Shown here piece by piece: positions 1 through 7,900 of a DNA stretch of 26,876 bases; the stretch's first letter is position 1; the number at the start of each line of letters is the position of its first letter. The DNA is taken from contig JASLFU010000017.1 of NCBI GenBank assembly GCA_030150405.1, positions 1 to 26,876 of the forward strand. Direction: 5' to 3'. The position numbers and the translations under genes are program-made. The notes under the pieces are model-generated. The model was not told the DNA's origin. It was given only the letters and a program-made list of their open reading frames with translations, and searched no databases. Source of the stretch: Ignatzschineria sp. GTDB lineage: Bacteria > Pseudomonadota > Gammaproteobacteria > Cardiobacteriales > Wohlfahrtiimonadaceae.

Positions 1-294
1 AAGGTAGTAAAACTCCTCCTCTAATGCATATTTAAGATCCTCATAAATTTCAGGATCGGCATAATTTTTGGCATAGATCGCCTGCGCCTCTTCGAGAGTA
101 TTTGCCTCCTCCTCAAGAAGCTCCGCTGCGTGGTAGAGCATTCGGTCAGAGAGATATTTATAAAAAATAATCCCTAATAGGTAGTTTTTATACTCGTTGG
201 CATCCATCTTCGAGCGTAAAATATCCGCCGATGCCCAAAGAGCTGAGTAGAGTTTTTTACTATTGCCACTATTTGCAATCGTGCCTTCAGCCAT
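1..294 (-). CDS. hsdM: Type I restriction-modification system, modification subunit HsdM (N-terminal fragment)
   Basis: This is the first 98 codons of a gene running off the left edge; I translated it by hand from an ATG at 294, preceded by a good AAGGAG site. Residues 15-50 read as the N-terminal helical domain of type I DNA methyltransferases: LYSALWASADILRSKMDANE followed by YKNYLLGIIFYKYLSD. In this family that helical domain precedes the SAM-dependent N6-adenine methylase domain, which would lie outside the window. HsdM pairs with HsdS for sequence-specific methylation and with HsdR for restriction, acting on DNA in the cytoplasm. hsdS and hsdR, if present, would lie further left. The gene is intact as far as seen. 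Its position next to two tRNA genes is a common setting for horizontally acquired restriction loci, but acquisition is only inferred. Confidence 0.87.
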   Translation of the reverse strand, partial: MAEGTIANSGNSKKLYSALWASADILRSKMDANEYKNYLLGIIFYKYLSDRMLYHAAELLEEEANTLEEAQAIYAKNYADPEIYEDLKYALEEEFYYL

Positions 295-540
295 TGTTAT
301 CTCCTTCTTGAGTGCCTTGCAAAGCGCCATCAGCTCGCAAGGCTCACTATTATTCACTTAAATTTAAATAAGATTGACCGTAATTGATTAAGAATCATAA
401 CAAAATATTGCACTAAGAGCCCTGACTTAAGCATAGAAGAGACGATACACAGCCAAAACAGAAAGAATAGGCAAATCAGGGAGAAAAGAAAGAGAAGATA
501 AAAAGCTTGAACTAAACCTAGAAGAATCTTTAAAACACTA
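295..540. other. Gene-free spacer between hsdM and the tRNA pair
   Basis: No convincing coding frame is present. The segment holds the hsdM leader on the minus strand, including a possible hairpin with 7-base arms GCCTTGC (314-320) and GCAAGGC (337-343), about 20 bases before the hsdM start codon. The rest is A-rich and purine-rich (about 420-540) with no recognised motif. I could not pick a convincing hsdM promoter. Confidence 0.4.
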
Positions 541-573
541 AAAAGCCCTCGAAAGATAAAACTTCGAGGGCTT
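539..573 (-). terminator. Rho-independent terminator of the tRNA-Met operon
   Basis: A perfect 11-base-pair stem (543-553 with 563-573) closes a 9-base loop. Read on the minus strand it ends in GGGCTTTTTAG, giving a five-T run. It sits just downstream of the distal tRNA gene and should end the tRNA transcript before it reaches hsdM. Confidence 0.85.
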
Positions 574-579
574 AATGTA

Positions 580-656
580 TGGTGGACATAGGTAGAGTCG
601 AACTACCGACCCCAGCATTATGAGTGCTGTGCTCTAACCAACTGAGCTATATGTCC
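580..656 (-). tRNA. tRNA-Met (CAT), elongator type, copy 1
   Basis: On the minus strand this forms a full 77-base cloverleaf with encoded CCA. The acceptor arm is GGACATA/TATGTCC, the D arm carries AGCTCAGTTGGTTAGAGC, the anticodon stem is CAGCA/TGCTG with loop CTCATAA (anticodon CAT), and the T stem is GGTAG/CTACC. The D arm, anticodon loop and GGGTC variable region resemble enterobacterial metT-type elongator tRNA. The initiator is less likely, because it usually lacks the first acceptor pair and has a GGG/CCC anticodon stem. A lysidine-modified tRNA-Ile2, which also carries CAT, cannot be fully excluded by eye. It differs from copy 2 by one base in the T loop (TTCGACT here). Confidence 0.93.
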
Positions 657-699
657 AAATTTTGTAAGACTTTAGACGTTGCATCTAAAGCCTTTAATA

Positions 700-776
700 T
701 GGTGGACATAGGTAGATTCGAACTACCGACCCCAGCATTATGAGTGCTGTGCTCTAACCAACTGAGCTATATGTCC
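700..776 (-). tRNA. tRNA-Met (CAT), elongator type, copy 2
   Basis: The same 77-base cloverleaf as copy 1, promoter-proximal in the pair. The only difference is in the T loop, which here reads the standard TTCGAAT. A 43-base spacer separates the two genes, and both encode CCA. Tandem copies presumably arose by duplication and are processed from one transcript. Confidence 0.93.
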
Positions 777-790
777 AAAGAAAATGGGAG

Positions 791-817
791 TTTATAGAGT
801 TTAGCAAGAAGTGTCAA
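791..817 (-). promoter_or_regulatory. Sigma-70-type promoter of the tRNA-Met pair
   Basis: On the minus strand TTGACA (812-817) is a perfect -35 box. It is followed by TATAAA (791-796) after 15 bases, or TAAACT after 17 bases. It lies just upstream of the promoter-proximal tRNA gene. A consensus -35 box is what is expected for a highly expressed tRNA operon. Confidence 0.75.
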
Positions 818-917
818 GCATAAATGGCACCTTTGTTTAGTAATTAGCCCCTAAAGAGAAGGGGAGCGAATTCATCCCCCGCCCCAACAGCTAATGGGAG
901 TATCCCCCATCATCATT

Positions 918-956
918 CATCACCGAAAGCCATCACCAAACATCATCCTAAAGAAT
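918..956. repeat. Three imperfect 13-base tandem units
   Basis: Units begin CATCACCGAAAGC (918-930), CATCACCAAACAT (931-943) and CATCCTAAAGAAT (944-956), preceded by CATCATCATT. The array lies immediately downstream of the stop codon of the gene ending at 960. Only the left half of the unit is well kept. Confidence 0.5.
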
Positions 957-959
957 AAT

Positions 960-2177
960 TTAATCAACGATAATATCCTCTGCCGAACGGATAGAGATCT
1001 GATAACGACCTCGGTAAGATTCCACTTCCCCTTTTGCGCAGCTATCTCTCCCCACTAAGGTCGCCACGCGCCCCACTTTATGCTCAATCTCCCTAAGGTT
1101 GCGATCCCACAATACAAAAGAGACGCTCTGATGGGGGAAAGGTTTATCTATATTTAAATAGACCCCTTTCGCAAACGCCTTATAGCCAGAAATAACGCCA
1201 CAAGCGGTTACCACTTCCCCCACATGGTCCGAAACGCCACGGGCGGCAATAATAGTGCCCTCGTTATCGCTTAAAAACTTCTGCACCGCCACCATATGGG
1301 CAACCCTTGCGGCATCGGTATCCATCTCCTCACCTTTGGGGAGGTTTAAGCTATTTATAGGCGCTTGAGCTTTGGGGGAGGTTTTACTCATTGAGTTGTA
1401 GAGAATCCCCCCCATAAAGAGCAGAATAATCGCTGCAAAAATCAGAAGCGTGCGCAACTGTTTCTGCCCGTTTTTGCTCTCTTCCAGTGCGTTTAGTGTG
1501 CTATTTTGCGCCGCGGTTAATTGGGCAAGCCGTGCCTCGGTAATGGAGCGCTCGAGCGCCTGCTCTTGCTCTTCTGCTGCTTTGTGGGCTTCTTGCAACT
1601 TTTGGAGTGTCGCTTCATATTCCTCAGGCTTACCCTCTTCTGCCCCGCTATTGGCCGCCCTTTGGAGCTCTGCCATCTCTTGCTCTATTTTGCGCATTTT
1701 GCTCTTTAAGCTGGCCTCTTCCCGCTGAAGAAGGAGGCGCTCTTTATGCCGAGTGGCTTGGGTGTTAAGGGTTTGGGTAATGCGCTCTACAATCGCCGAT
1801 GAGTTTTTAAACATCTGACTATTAGAAAAGCGCAATAGAGGGCCTACTAGCTCTAAGAGATCATTCTGCCGCTGAAGAAAGTCCGCCCATTGGGCTTGGA
1901 GCTCATCCTCCCCCCGGCGAGCGCCATCGAGCTCAAGGGCTAAAAAGAGCCCTCGGGCGTGATTTTGAATCACAAAATCGATCCGCCGTTCCCGTCCGGT
2001 ATGATCTTTAAAACGGTATTGAGGGATCACCTCTTCGGGCATAATAATGGGGATTTTAGATAATACCCGCACTACGAAATCATACTCAAATCCATCTGAA
2101 ATCGCCTGCCGATGCTGATGTGCCCACTTTGCCCATGCGGGATTTAACCCCGCACCAAATGCTCTTTTTGTTTGCAA
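960..2177 (-). CDS. Membrane-anchored protein with Vsr/DUF559-like nuclease domain and C-terminal OB-like domain
   Basis: The start is TTG at 2177, with GGAG seven bases upstream; no ATG fits. Residues about 45-135 resemble the PD-(D/E)XK fold of the Vsr/DUF559 type: RRIDFVI (Asp67), then LALELDG (Glu82, Asp84), then RQNDLLE and LLRFSNSQ. Residues 140-240 are Glu/Gln/Lys-rich and predicted coiled coil. Residues 241-260 form one membrane helix with basic residues on its N-side, so the nuclease-like part should be cytoplasmic and residues 265-405 outside. Residues 318-403 look like an OB-type fold (GVISGYKAFAKGVYLNI, then VGRDSC, then YRGRYQISI), and Cys326 and Cys380 could pair. Nuclease activity is not shown: the E-x-D signature is the only active-site hint. 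I do not know a name for this architecture. It follows the TrmH gene on the same strand, 270 bases away. Confidence 0.75.
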   Translation of the reverse strand: MQTKRAFGAGLNPAWAKWAHQHRQAISDGFEYDFVVRVLSKIPIIMPEEVIPQYRFKDHTGRERRIDFVIQNHARGLFLALELDGARRGEDELQAQWADFLQRQNDLLELVGPLLRFSNSQMFKNSSAIVERITQTLNTQATRHKERLLLQREEASLKSKMRKIEQEMAELQRAANSGAEEGKPEEYEATLQKLQEAHKAAEEQEQALERSITEARLAQLTAAQNSTLNALEESKNGQKQLRTLLIFAAIILLFMGGILYNSMSKTSPKAQAPINSLNLPKGEEMDTDAARVAHMVAVQKFLSDNEGTIIAARGVSDHVGEVVTACGVISGYKAFAKGVYLNIDKPFPHQSVSFVLWDRNLREIEHKVGRVATLVGRDSCAKGEVESYRGRYQISIRSAEDIIVD

Positions 2178-2193
2178 TTTTTCACTCCAAATC

Positions 2194-2235
2194 TCGTCTG
2201 TTGCTCTTCGTCTGTTACTCTTCGTCTATTGCTCT
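2194..2235. repeat. Three 14-base tandem units just upstream of the TTG-started gene
   Basis: TCGTCTGTTGCTCT (2194-2207), TCGTCTGTTACTCT (2208-2221) and TCGTCTATTGCTCT (2222-2235) are head to tail, with one or two differences between copies. They end 17 bases before the TTG start codon at 2177, so they lie in its leader or promoter. Copy-number change would alter leader length but not the reading frame. Confidence 0.85.
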
Positions 2236-2364
2236 TTATTAACCTTTCTGATTTTGGCGCAAGCCCAAAAGGGGCTTCCCTCTTTCCGCGAGTATGCAGA
2301 ATTTAACAGGAAGTTACCAATTATTTTTTTAAAAGAGGAGAGAAATCTATACACAGCGAGAGCA

Positions 2365-2395
2365 CCGAAAAGCGCTTTTAGGCGCTTAAAATCGG
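2365..2395 (-). terminator. Possible terminator after the TrmH-family gene
   Basis: A hairpin with arms AAGCGC (2370-2375) and GCGCTT (2382-2387), with outer CCGA/TCGG pairing, lies 53 bases past the stop codon of the methyltransferase gene. On the minus strand it is followed by only four Ts, so it is weak. Confidence 0.35.
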
Positions 2396-2447
2396 TTTAC
2401 CCTAAAATCAGTTTACGAGTTTACAAGTTGATGCGATAGGCTTTGCG

Positions 2448-3290
2448 CTATTTAAGTAAACGATACATTAAAACCCCCGCCGCTACCCCCACATTAAGCG
2501 ACTCTGCCCGCCCCGGCATGGGGAGCTTTACCTTTGTTGTGGCTTGCGCTAAAAGCTGCTGAGAGACCCCCTGCCCCTCATTTCCCATAATTAATGCACA
2601 GCGCTCAGGGGGGTTGAGTGCCTGAAAATCGGTTGCGCCCCCTAAAGTGGTCACCCAAGATTCAAACCCCAATCCGTGCAATTGGGGGAGGAGCTTTGTT
2701 AAATCGGCCTCAATAATCGGAAGATGAAAGAGCGAGCCCTGTGTAGCCCGTAAGGTTTTATCATTAAAGAGATCCGCCGTGCCCTCCCCTAAAATCACGC
2801 CATCGAAGGCGGTGGCATCGGCAGTGCGGATCATCGTCCCTACGTTGCCTGGGTCCTGCACATTATCTAAAAGGAGCAGGCGAAGGGGCTTGCTCTGCCC
2901 TTGGGCAAAATTCTCTAAAAGCTCGTTTAACGCACTCTCCATATCGGGAAGCGCCACCAGCGCTAAAATTCCCTGGGGCGTTGGCGTTTGGGATAGTAAT
3001 TTAAAGAGATTTTCCGGCAGTTGGTAGAGCGAAATCGCCCCTTTTTTGGGCTGCTTTAATAGTTGTAAAAGCGCCGTAAGCTCGGGGTGATCTAAGGGGA
3101 GTGCATCGCTAAGGATAATCGCCCTTACCCCCGCTTTAGAGAGTAAGGCCTCCTCCACAAGGTGAAAGCCTTCGATCATATATTGCCCCTGCTTTCGCCG
3201 CTCCCGACGATGCGTTAGCTTGCGCCACTCCTTAAATTTAGGATTCTGTAAGGATTCGATAGTCAAAAGGGAGGAAGGTATCTGCATCAT
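2448..3290 (-). CDS. TrmH/SpoU-family RNA 2'-O-methyltransferase
   Basis: A 280-residue protein of the SpoU class (SPOUT, trefoil-knot) methyltransferases, which move a methyl group from SAM to the 2'-OH of a ribose in rRNA or tRNA. The N-terminal 110 residues carry the substrate-binding domain (HRRERRKQGQYMIEGFHLVE). All three SpoU motifs are present: DPGNVGTMIRTAD near residue 146, IMGNEGQGVS near 234, and PGRAESLNVGVAAGVLMYRL at the C-terminus, where the knot binds SAM. The length fits the general rRNA methyltransferase subgroup (YsgA/RlmB-like). The exact nucleotide modified cannot be told from sequence alone. Two adjacent ATGs open the frame (3290 and 3287) and neither has a clear ribosome binding site. 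Confidence 0.9.
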   Translation of the reverse strand: MMQIPSSLLTIESLQNPKFKEWRKLTHRRERRKQGQYMIEGFHLVEEALLSKAGVRAIILSDALPLDHPELTALLQLLKQPKKGAISLYQLPENLFKLLSQTPTPQGILALVALPDMESALNELLENFAQGQSKPLRLLLLDNVQDPGNVGTMIRTADATAFDGVILGEGTADLFNDKTLRATQGSLFHLPIIEADLTKLLPQLHGLGFESWVTTLGGATDFQALNPPERCALIMGNEGQGVSQQLLAQATTKVKLPMPGRAESLNVGVAAGVLMYRLLK

Positions 3291-3365
3291 AATATCGGGT
3301 AGAAAAGTTTAAAAGCGGAGAAGCCATCGGCAATCGCCAGAATTAAGCGGGGATTATACCCCTTA

Positions 3366-3392
3366 TTGGGGGTAAGCTAAAATCTCCCCCAA
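3366..3392. other. Hairpin in the leader of the TrmH-family gene
   Basis: Seven-base arms TTGGGGG (3366-3372) and CCCCCAA (3386-3392) enclose 13 bases. It lies between the terminator at 3401-3428 and the start codon at 3290. Function is unknown and it could be incidental. Confidence 0.3.
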
Positions 3393-3400
3393 AAACGCCC

Positions 3401-3428
3401 ATAAAAAAGACCAGCCCGAAGGCTGGCC
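3401..3428 (-). terminator. Rho-independent terminator of the DUF533 gene
   Basis: On the minus strand GGCCAGCC-TTCG-GGCTGGTC is followed by six Ts. The stem is eight pairs with one G-T pair and a stable TTCG loop. It lies 95 bases past the stop codon at 3523. Confidence 0.85.
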
Positions 3429-3522
3429 AAACTCACATTGCGCCTCAATAGGAGGAAAAGACGCAAGCGATCACCCACAAGGAGTTTATTTAAATAGGCA
3501 TCTAAAAGAGTTAAAACCGAAA

Positions 3523-4239
3523 TTAAGAGAGATTGCCAAAGAGCTCATCTTCAATGGAGCGCTCAAGATCATGATCGATCCCCAGCGCCTTACGGAGCCG
3601 CTCTAAATAGGCCATCTCCGCCGCATTGTTGCGATCCGCTGCGGCTAAGCTCGCCAGAAAGATCTCTGTTTTAAGTTGCTCTGTAGTAGCTAAATCCACC
3701 AGCTCTTGCATATTGAGCGGCTTTTGGATCTCCTCTCTTACCCAAGCCATAGTATTTGGATCGGTGGAGAAATTTTTCACCTGTGCGGTGATATTGGCGC
3801 GATCATCCTCGCTAAAGATACCATCGGCCTTACCGATATTCACTAATGCCATAATAATTGCTCGGGAGCGCTCCTCTTCTGAGATCTGGGCATCAGTACT
3901 CTGCTCATCCTCTACATAGCTATATTCAGCATCGATCGGCTCTCCTTTACGCTTACGATTGCGGTAACGGTTATACGCCTTAAAGGCTAACGAAGCTAAA
4001 AGTGCTCCGCCCCCTGCCCGAGCGAGTTTATTCCCCCGCTGACCAAGTAGCGTCCCGAGAAGTGCACCGCCTAAACCGGTTAAAATCTTCTCTACAATGG
4101 GATTCATCTGATCTGAATATTCGGGGCGTTGTTGGGTTTTATTGCCTTTCTTTTTCACGTGAGGCTCCTCAAAAATATTGACTGCTAAATTTAAAATGTT
4201 GTCTAAAAGTGTGCCAAGCGGCGGAAGTCGTTTCTGCAT
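3523..4239 (-). CDS. DUF533 (YebE-like, TerB-fold) protein
   Basis: A 238-residue protein starting at an ATG with AAGGAG eight bases upstream. Residues about 55-88 are a Gly/Ala/Leu-rich hydrophobic stretch (GLGGALLGTLLGQ, then AGGGALLASLAFKAY), followed by a basic patch (RYRNRKRKG), as in the inner-membrane YebE/DUF533 family. Residues about 120-235 are acidic and helical and carry NIGKADGIFSEDD, typical of the TerB-like fold that binds metal through an acidic loop. YebE-type proteins are associated with envelope stress in enterobacteria; a role here is not shown. The first about 45 residues precede the usual family start, and a second Met (Met45, MNPIVEKI) could be an internal start. It stands alone, between its own terminator and a long gene-free stretch. 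Confidence 0.82.
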   Translation of the reverse strand: MQKRLPPLGTLLDNILNLAVNIFEEPHVKKKGNKTQQRPEYSDQMNPIVEKILTGLGGALLGTLLGQRGNKLARAGGGALLASLAFKAYNRYRNRKRKGEPIDAEYSYVEDEQSTDAQISEEERSRAIIMALVNIGKADGIFSEDDRANITAQVKNFSTDPNTMAWVREEIQKPLNMQELVDLATTEQLKTEIFLASLAAADRNNAAEMAYLERLRKALGIDHDLERSIEDELFGNLS

Positions 4240-4305
4240 GCTCTGCTCCTTTCGCTATTAGAGGGGGTGCGCCATCCTAGCGGCCTCTCTAAATATGTTT
4301 TCCTA

Positions 4306-4333
4306 AAGATAAAGTGTAGTAGTCTCTTCTCAA
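4306..4333 (-). promoter_or_regulatory. Candidate promoter of the DUF533 gene
   Basis: On the minus strand TTGAGA (4328-4333) and TATCTT (4306-4311) are separated by 16 bases, about 67 bases before the start codon. The match is moderate only. Confidence 0.35.
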
Positions 4334-4381
4334 TACGGGGGTTATAAAAGATTTAGGGTTTGGGAATCTGTTTAAATCGTT

Positions 4382-4430
4382 GGGTAAAGTTTAAGGGTAA
4401 AATTTAAAGGTAAAATCTAAAGATAAAGCT
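4382..4430. repeat. Degenerate 13-14-base tandem units
   Basis: GGGTAAAGTTTAA, GGGTAAAATTTAAA and GGTAAAATCTAAA follow one another, ending in a decayed fourth unit starting GATAAAGC. It lies in the gene-free stretch upstream of the DUF533 gene. Confidence 0.65.
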
Positions 4431-4556
4431 CTATTGGCTAAAGGGGTTGCTAAAGAGATTGTTAAAGGCCTTACTAAATGAATTTATAAAATGGTGACCT
4501 TTGCTAAAAATTCAAGCAACGCGCCTCTTTTTTCTATTTTTATTATTCTTATGACT

Positions 4557-4576
4557 CGTTATTACCCGTTATTGCT
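4557..4576. repeat. 10-base tandem pair
   Basis: CGTTATTACC and CGTTATTGCT are head to tail, differing at two positions. Confidence 0.45.
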
Positions 4577-4823
4577 CACTTTAGAGGGGAGAACGCTTAA
4601 AACAGAGAGCTTTTACTCGCTCTAACTAAAGAGCCCAAAAACTTAAAGTAAAACCTTAAGTAACTTAATTAAAGTGTAGTCTTCCCACCTGTTTTTACGC
4701 AGAATTTACAAATGGATGGCCAAAATGGGGGTGGAAAAATAGAATGCATAAAGAGGATGAAACAAAGAAGATGCACAAAGAGGAATATAGATATAGAGAT
4801 GGGGATACGCAGATAAAAATAGC

Positions 4824-4850
4824 AAAAGAAGGGCTATAAAAGCCCCTCTT
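4824..4850 (-). terminator. Rho-independent terminator of smc
   Basis: On the minus strand AAGAGGGGCT-TTTAT-AGCCCTTCTT forms a ten-pair stem with one G-T pair, followed by TTGC (four Ts counting the arm end). It lies 75 bases past the smc stop codon. Confidence 0.7.
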
Positions 4851-4870
4851 CATCTCTAACTGCTCAATGT

Positions 4871-4900
4871 TTTTGAATAGTTTTGAATAGTTTAAATAAC
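4871..4900. repeat. 10-base tandem repeat downstream of smc
   Basis: TTTTGAATAG occurs twice exactly (4871-4880 and 4881-4890), followed by a decayed third copy TTTAAATAAC. It lies between the smc stop codon and the smc terminator, so it is transcribed as 3' UTR. Confidence 0.8.
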
Positions 4901-4924
4901 TTAAAATTTTCCAACAGCAAGGCG

Positions 4925-7900
4925 CTATTCAGAGAATGCCATCGCCTCTTCTAGGTTCACCGATACCAAGCGGGAGACGCCAGGCTCTGCCATCGTCACG
5001 CCGATTAAAGCATCGGAGATGGTCATCGTAGCTTTATTGTGAGTAATAAAGATAAATTGCACCTTTTCACTCATCTCCCCGATAAGTTCCCCTAAGCGAC
5101 CTACGTTAGCCTCATCGAGAGGGGCGTCCACCTCATCGAGCATACAGAAAGGCGCAGGATTAAGATTAAAGATCGAAAAGACCAACGCCATCGCTGTCAG
5201 CGCCTTCTCCCCGCCAGAAAGTAGGTGGATAGTGCCCGGCTTTTTGCCCGGAGGGTGGGCAATAATATTCACGCCGCTCGTTAACGCATCGTTTTCGGTA
5301 AGCTCAAGATACGCCTTTCCACCACCAAAGAGCCTTGGGAAGAGCTTGGAGAAATCCTCATTCACCTGATTAAAGGTCTCCATAAAGCGCTCTCGAGTTT
5401 CGTTGTCGATCTCCGCCATTGCCCGCTCTAATGTGGCCAAGGCTTCATTAAGGTCGTGATCTTGCTCGTCTAAATACTCTTTACGCTCCCGAAGCTCTTC
5501 GCTCTCGGCAATGGCGACTAAGTTTACCGCGCCAATTTTCGTCAGCTCCGAACGTACCGCTTTAAGATCACTCTGTAGACGCTTAATCTCTTCTTGGCCG
5601 ATGCTCTCTCGGGTGGCCTCTATCTCTTCGGGCGAAAGATCCTCATTAATCTCCCCCCATGCCTCTTCTAAGTGCCGTTTTTGGGTGGTAAATTCCGCCT
5701 CTTTTACCGCAAAGGCTTGAATCGCCTCCCGTAACTTTTGCACCTCCGCCTCTTTGGCGGTTTTGCTCTCTTCTAGCGTACGGATCTCACTTCGCTCGCT
5801 CTCGTAAGCATTTTTAAGGGCGGCGGTCTCCTCCTCTTTTGCGGCAAGCGCTTCCTCTGCCAGAATTAAAGCCTCATGACTTTCGGCGATCTTATCATCA
5901 TAATCTGTAGAGATATCGGCGCTCTCCATCCGCTCTTGTAGCCGTTTAAGCTCATTTTCTGCCCGTGTTTTCGCTTCGGTTTGGCTCTTGAGCTCATGCT
6001 GGAGCTGGTCGGTTCGGCGTTGCTTCTCTAAATATTGCCCTTTAGCCCCTTCAAGCAACGTTCGTTGAGCACGTAATTCCGCCTCTAACTCCGCCACCTG
6101 CTCGCCCACGCCTGAAAACTGCTCGCCAAAACTCTCCTGCGCCATCTCCGACTCTAAAAGAGTCTGCTCTGTTTCGGCGATAATGGTCTCTGCAAGTTGC
6201 TGCTCTTCTTTTAATTGGGTAAAGCGATTTTCTAAACGGGTGTGTGCTTCCCGCTGGTGTGCTTCCGCCTGCATCGCAAGGCTAAGGTTTTTTTCCAGCT
6301 CAAATTTTTGCTGTTTATGTTGCTCTAAATTTTGGGAGAGGCGATCTATTTTCTCGCGGTGATTCTCTATCTTCTCTAACCGCAAGGTTCGCTCCTCCTC
6401 TAGGGAGATGAGCTCTGTTTCAAGCTCTAAAAGCCGATTTTCAGCCGCCTCTAAAGCATTTTGCTGGGCAAATAAGCCACCGGCATTTTGCACTTTATTG
6501 GCAAGCTTCCAATCAACGCCGTAAAGATCCCCATTTTTGGTAACCAATATTTCGTGTAACTTTAAAGCCGCCCGCTTTTCTAAAAAATCGGGGGCATCGC
6601 TCGACTCCACAATATAGACATGGCTCAAAAGGCTGCCGAGTTTAAGATCGCTCTGAATATAAAAACCTAAATGCTCCGGCGTAAAGGTAAAATCCCGCTC
6701 CCCAAGGGCATAACTGCCCGCCGTTAAATCCTCTGGGCGCTCGGTACTCACCTTTAACCAATGGGCAAGGAGATGGTCCAACGCAAGATCCCACCCCTCT
6801 TTTACCTCAAGCTGCTCAAAAAGGGGCTTTTCGGCGGCACTCTCTTGCTCTGCTAAGAGCAGATTTTGCAAGGTGGTGATCTCCCCTTCTCGCTGATTCT
6901 TCTCCGCACTTAAGGTGCGTATTTTACGCTCAAGCTCACTTAAATTTTGCTGAAGATGGTTTAACTCCGCCGCTAAACTCTGCTTCTCCCCTTGTAGATT
7001 AAGGTCCGCCTCTTCTAAAAGGATGCGCTCCTCCTCAAGGAGCACAACTTCGCTCGATTCTTCAAATTGGGGGAGTGCATTTCGCTCTGCCTCTAGGTTT
7101 GTCAGCTCCTTTTCAATCGCAAAAAGACGCTCCTTTTGGTGAGCTAAGGTGTTTTTATCCAGGCTCATCTTCTGCTCAAGGCGGCTCTTTTCCCGCAGGT
7201 AGTTCTGCTCCTTTGCAGAATGCTCCTCAAAGGATTGTTGCAAGTGATTATATTTCTCCTCAAGCTCTGCTACCTGCTCCTCTTGAGTAATAAGCAGAAG
7301 GTTCTCCTCCTCAAAAAGCGTAGCAATCGACTCTAAGGCGAGCGTTAAGGTGGTGATCTCTTCTGTTAATCGAGCGCTATTTTGGTTCCACTCCTCGAGC
7401 GTTTGCGAATCCCGATATTTGAGCTCATTTAACATTTTTAGCTCATGCTGAAGGCGGTCAACCTGCTGTTTATATTGGTAGAGCGTCTCATTAGCGGCGC
7501 TCATCGCCTCTTCTAAGCTCTCAAAATTCTGCTTTTTATCAAAGAGCGTGACCGTAAGGGTGTTAAATTCTTCCACTAAGTTTTGAAAGGTTTCGCTCTC
7601 TGTTTTGTGGGCATCCGCCAGATTATTTAGAGCAAGATCGATCGCTTCTCGCTCTTTATAGAGGCGCCAATAATCTAAAATGCGCTCCTCTTTTTTAAGC
7701 TTTTGATAGCGCCGTGCAGTGGCGGCTTGCTTCTCTAAACGACTAAGCTGCTTGCCAAGTTCGGTACGGATATCGGTTAATCTTGCAAGGTTATCCCGTG
7801 TATGACCGATGCGAAGCTCTGTCTCTCGGCGGCGCTCTTTATATTTGGAGATATTGGCCGCCTCTTCAAAAAAGATGCGCAGCTCATCGGGCTTAGATTC

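Larger units (their letters stand above)
4240..4924. other. 685-base gene-free stretch between DUF533 gene and smc
   Basis: No coding frame with a ribosome binding site was found on either strand. The stretch contains the likely DUF533 promoter, an AT-rich segment, three short tandem-repeat clusters (4382-4430, 4557-4576, 4871-4900) and the smc terminator (4824-4850). ATGCAYAAAGAGGA occurs twice, 27 bases apart (from 4744 and 4771). AAAGTGTAGT occurs at 4311-4320 and again at 4671-4680. It may be a decayed region; no recognisable gene remnant was seen. Confidence 0.6.

Noticed and set aside
848..864. CCCCT/AGGGG hairpin as a terminator of the gene ending at 960
   Set aside because: Only five base pairs with no T run on the minus strand, and it lies about 100 bases past the stop codon.
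918..956. Regular repeats considered as a CRISPR array
   Set aside because: Units are 13 bases with no spacers and only three copies; there are no cas genes.
1450..1728. Plus-strand frames of 62 and 92 codons inside the nuclease-like gene
   Set aside because: They are Ser/Cys/Leu-rich shadows of the Glu/Gln-rich coiled coil on the minus strand.
2254..2439. 61-codon open frame on the plus strand between two minus-strand genes
   Set aside because: It starts at TTG without a ribosome binding site, has no recognisable motif, and overlaps the probable terminator of the methyltransferase gene.
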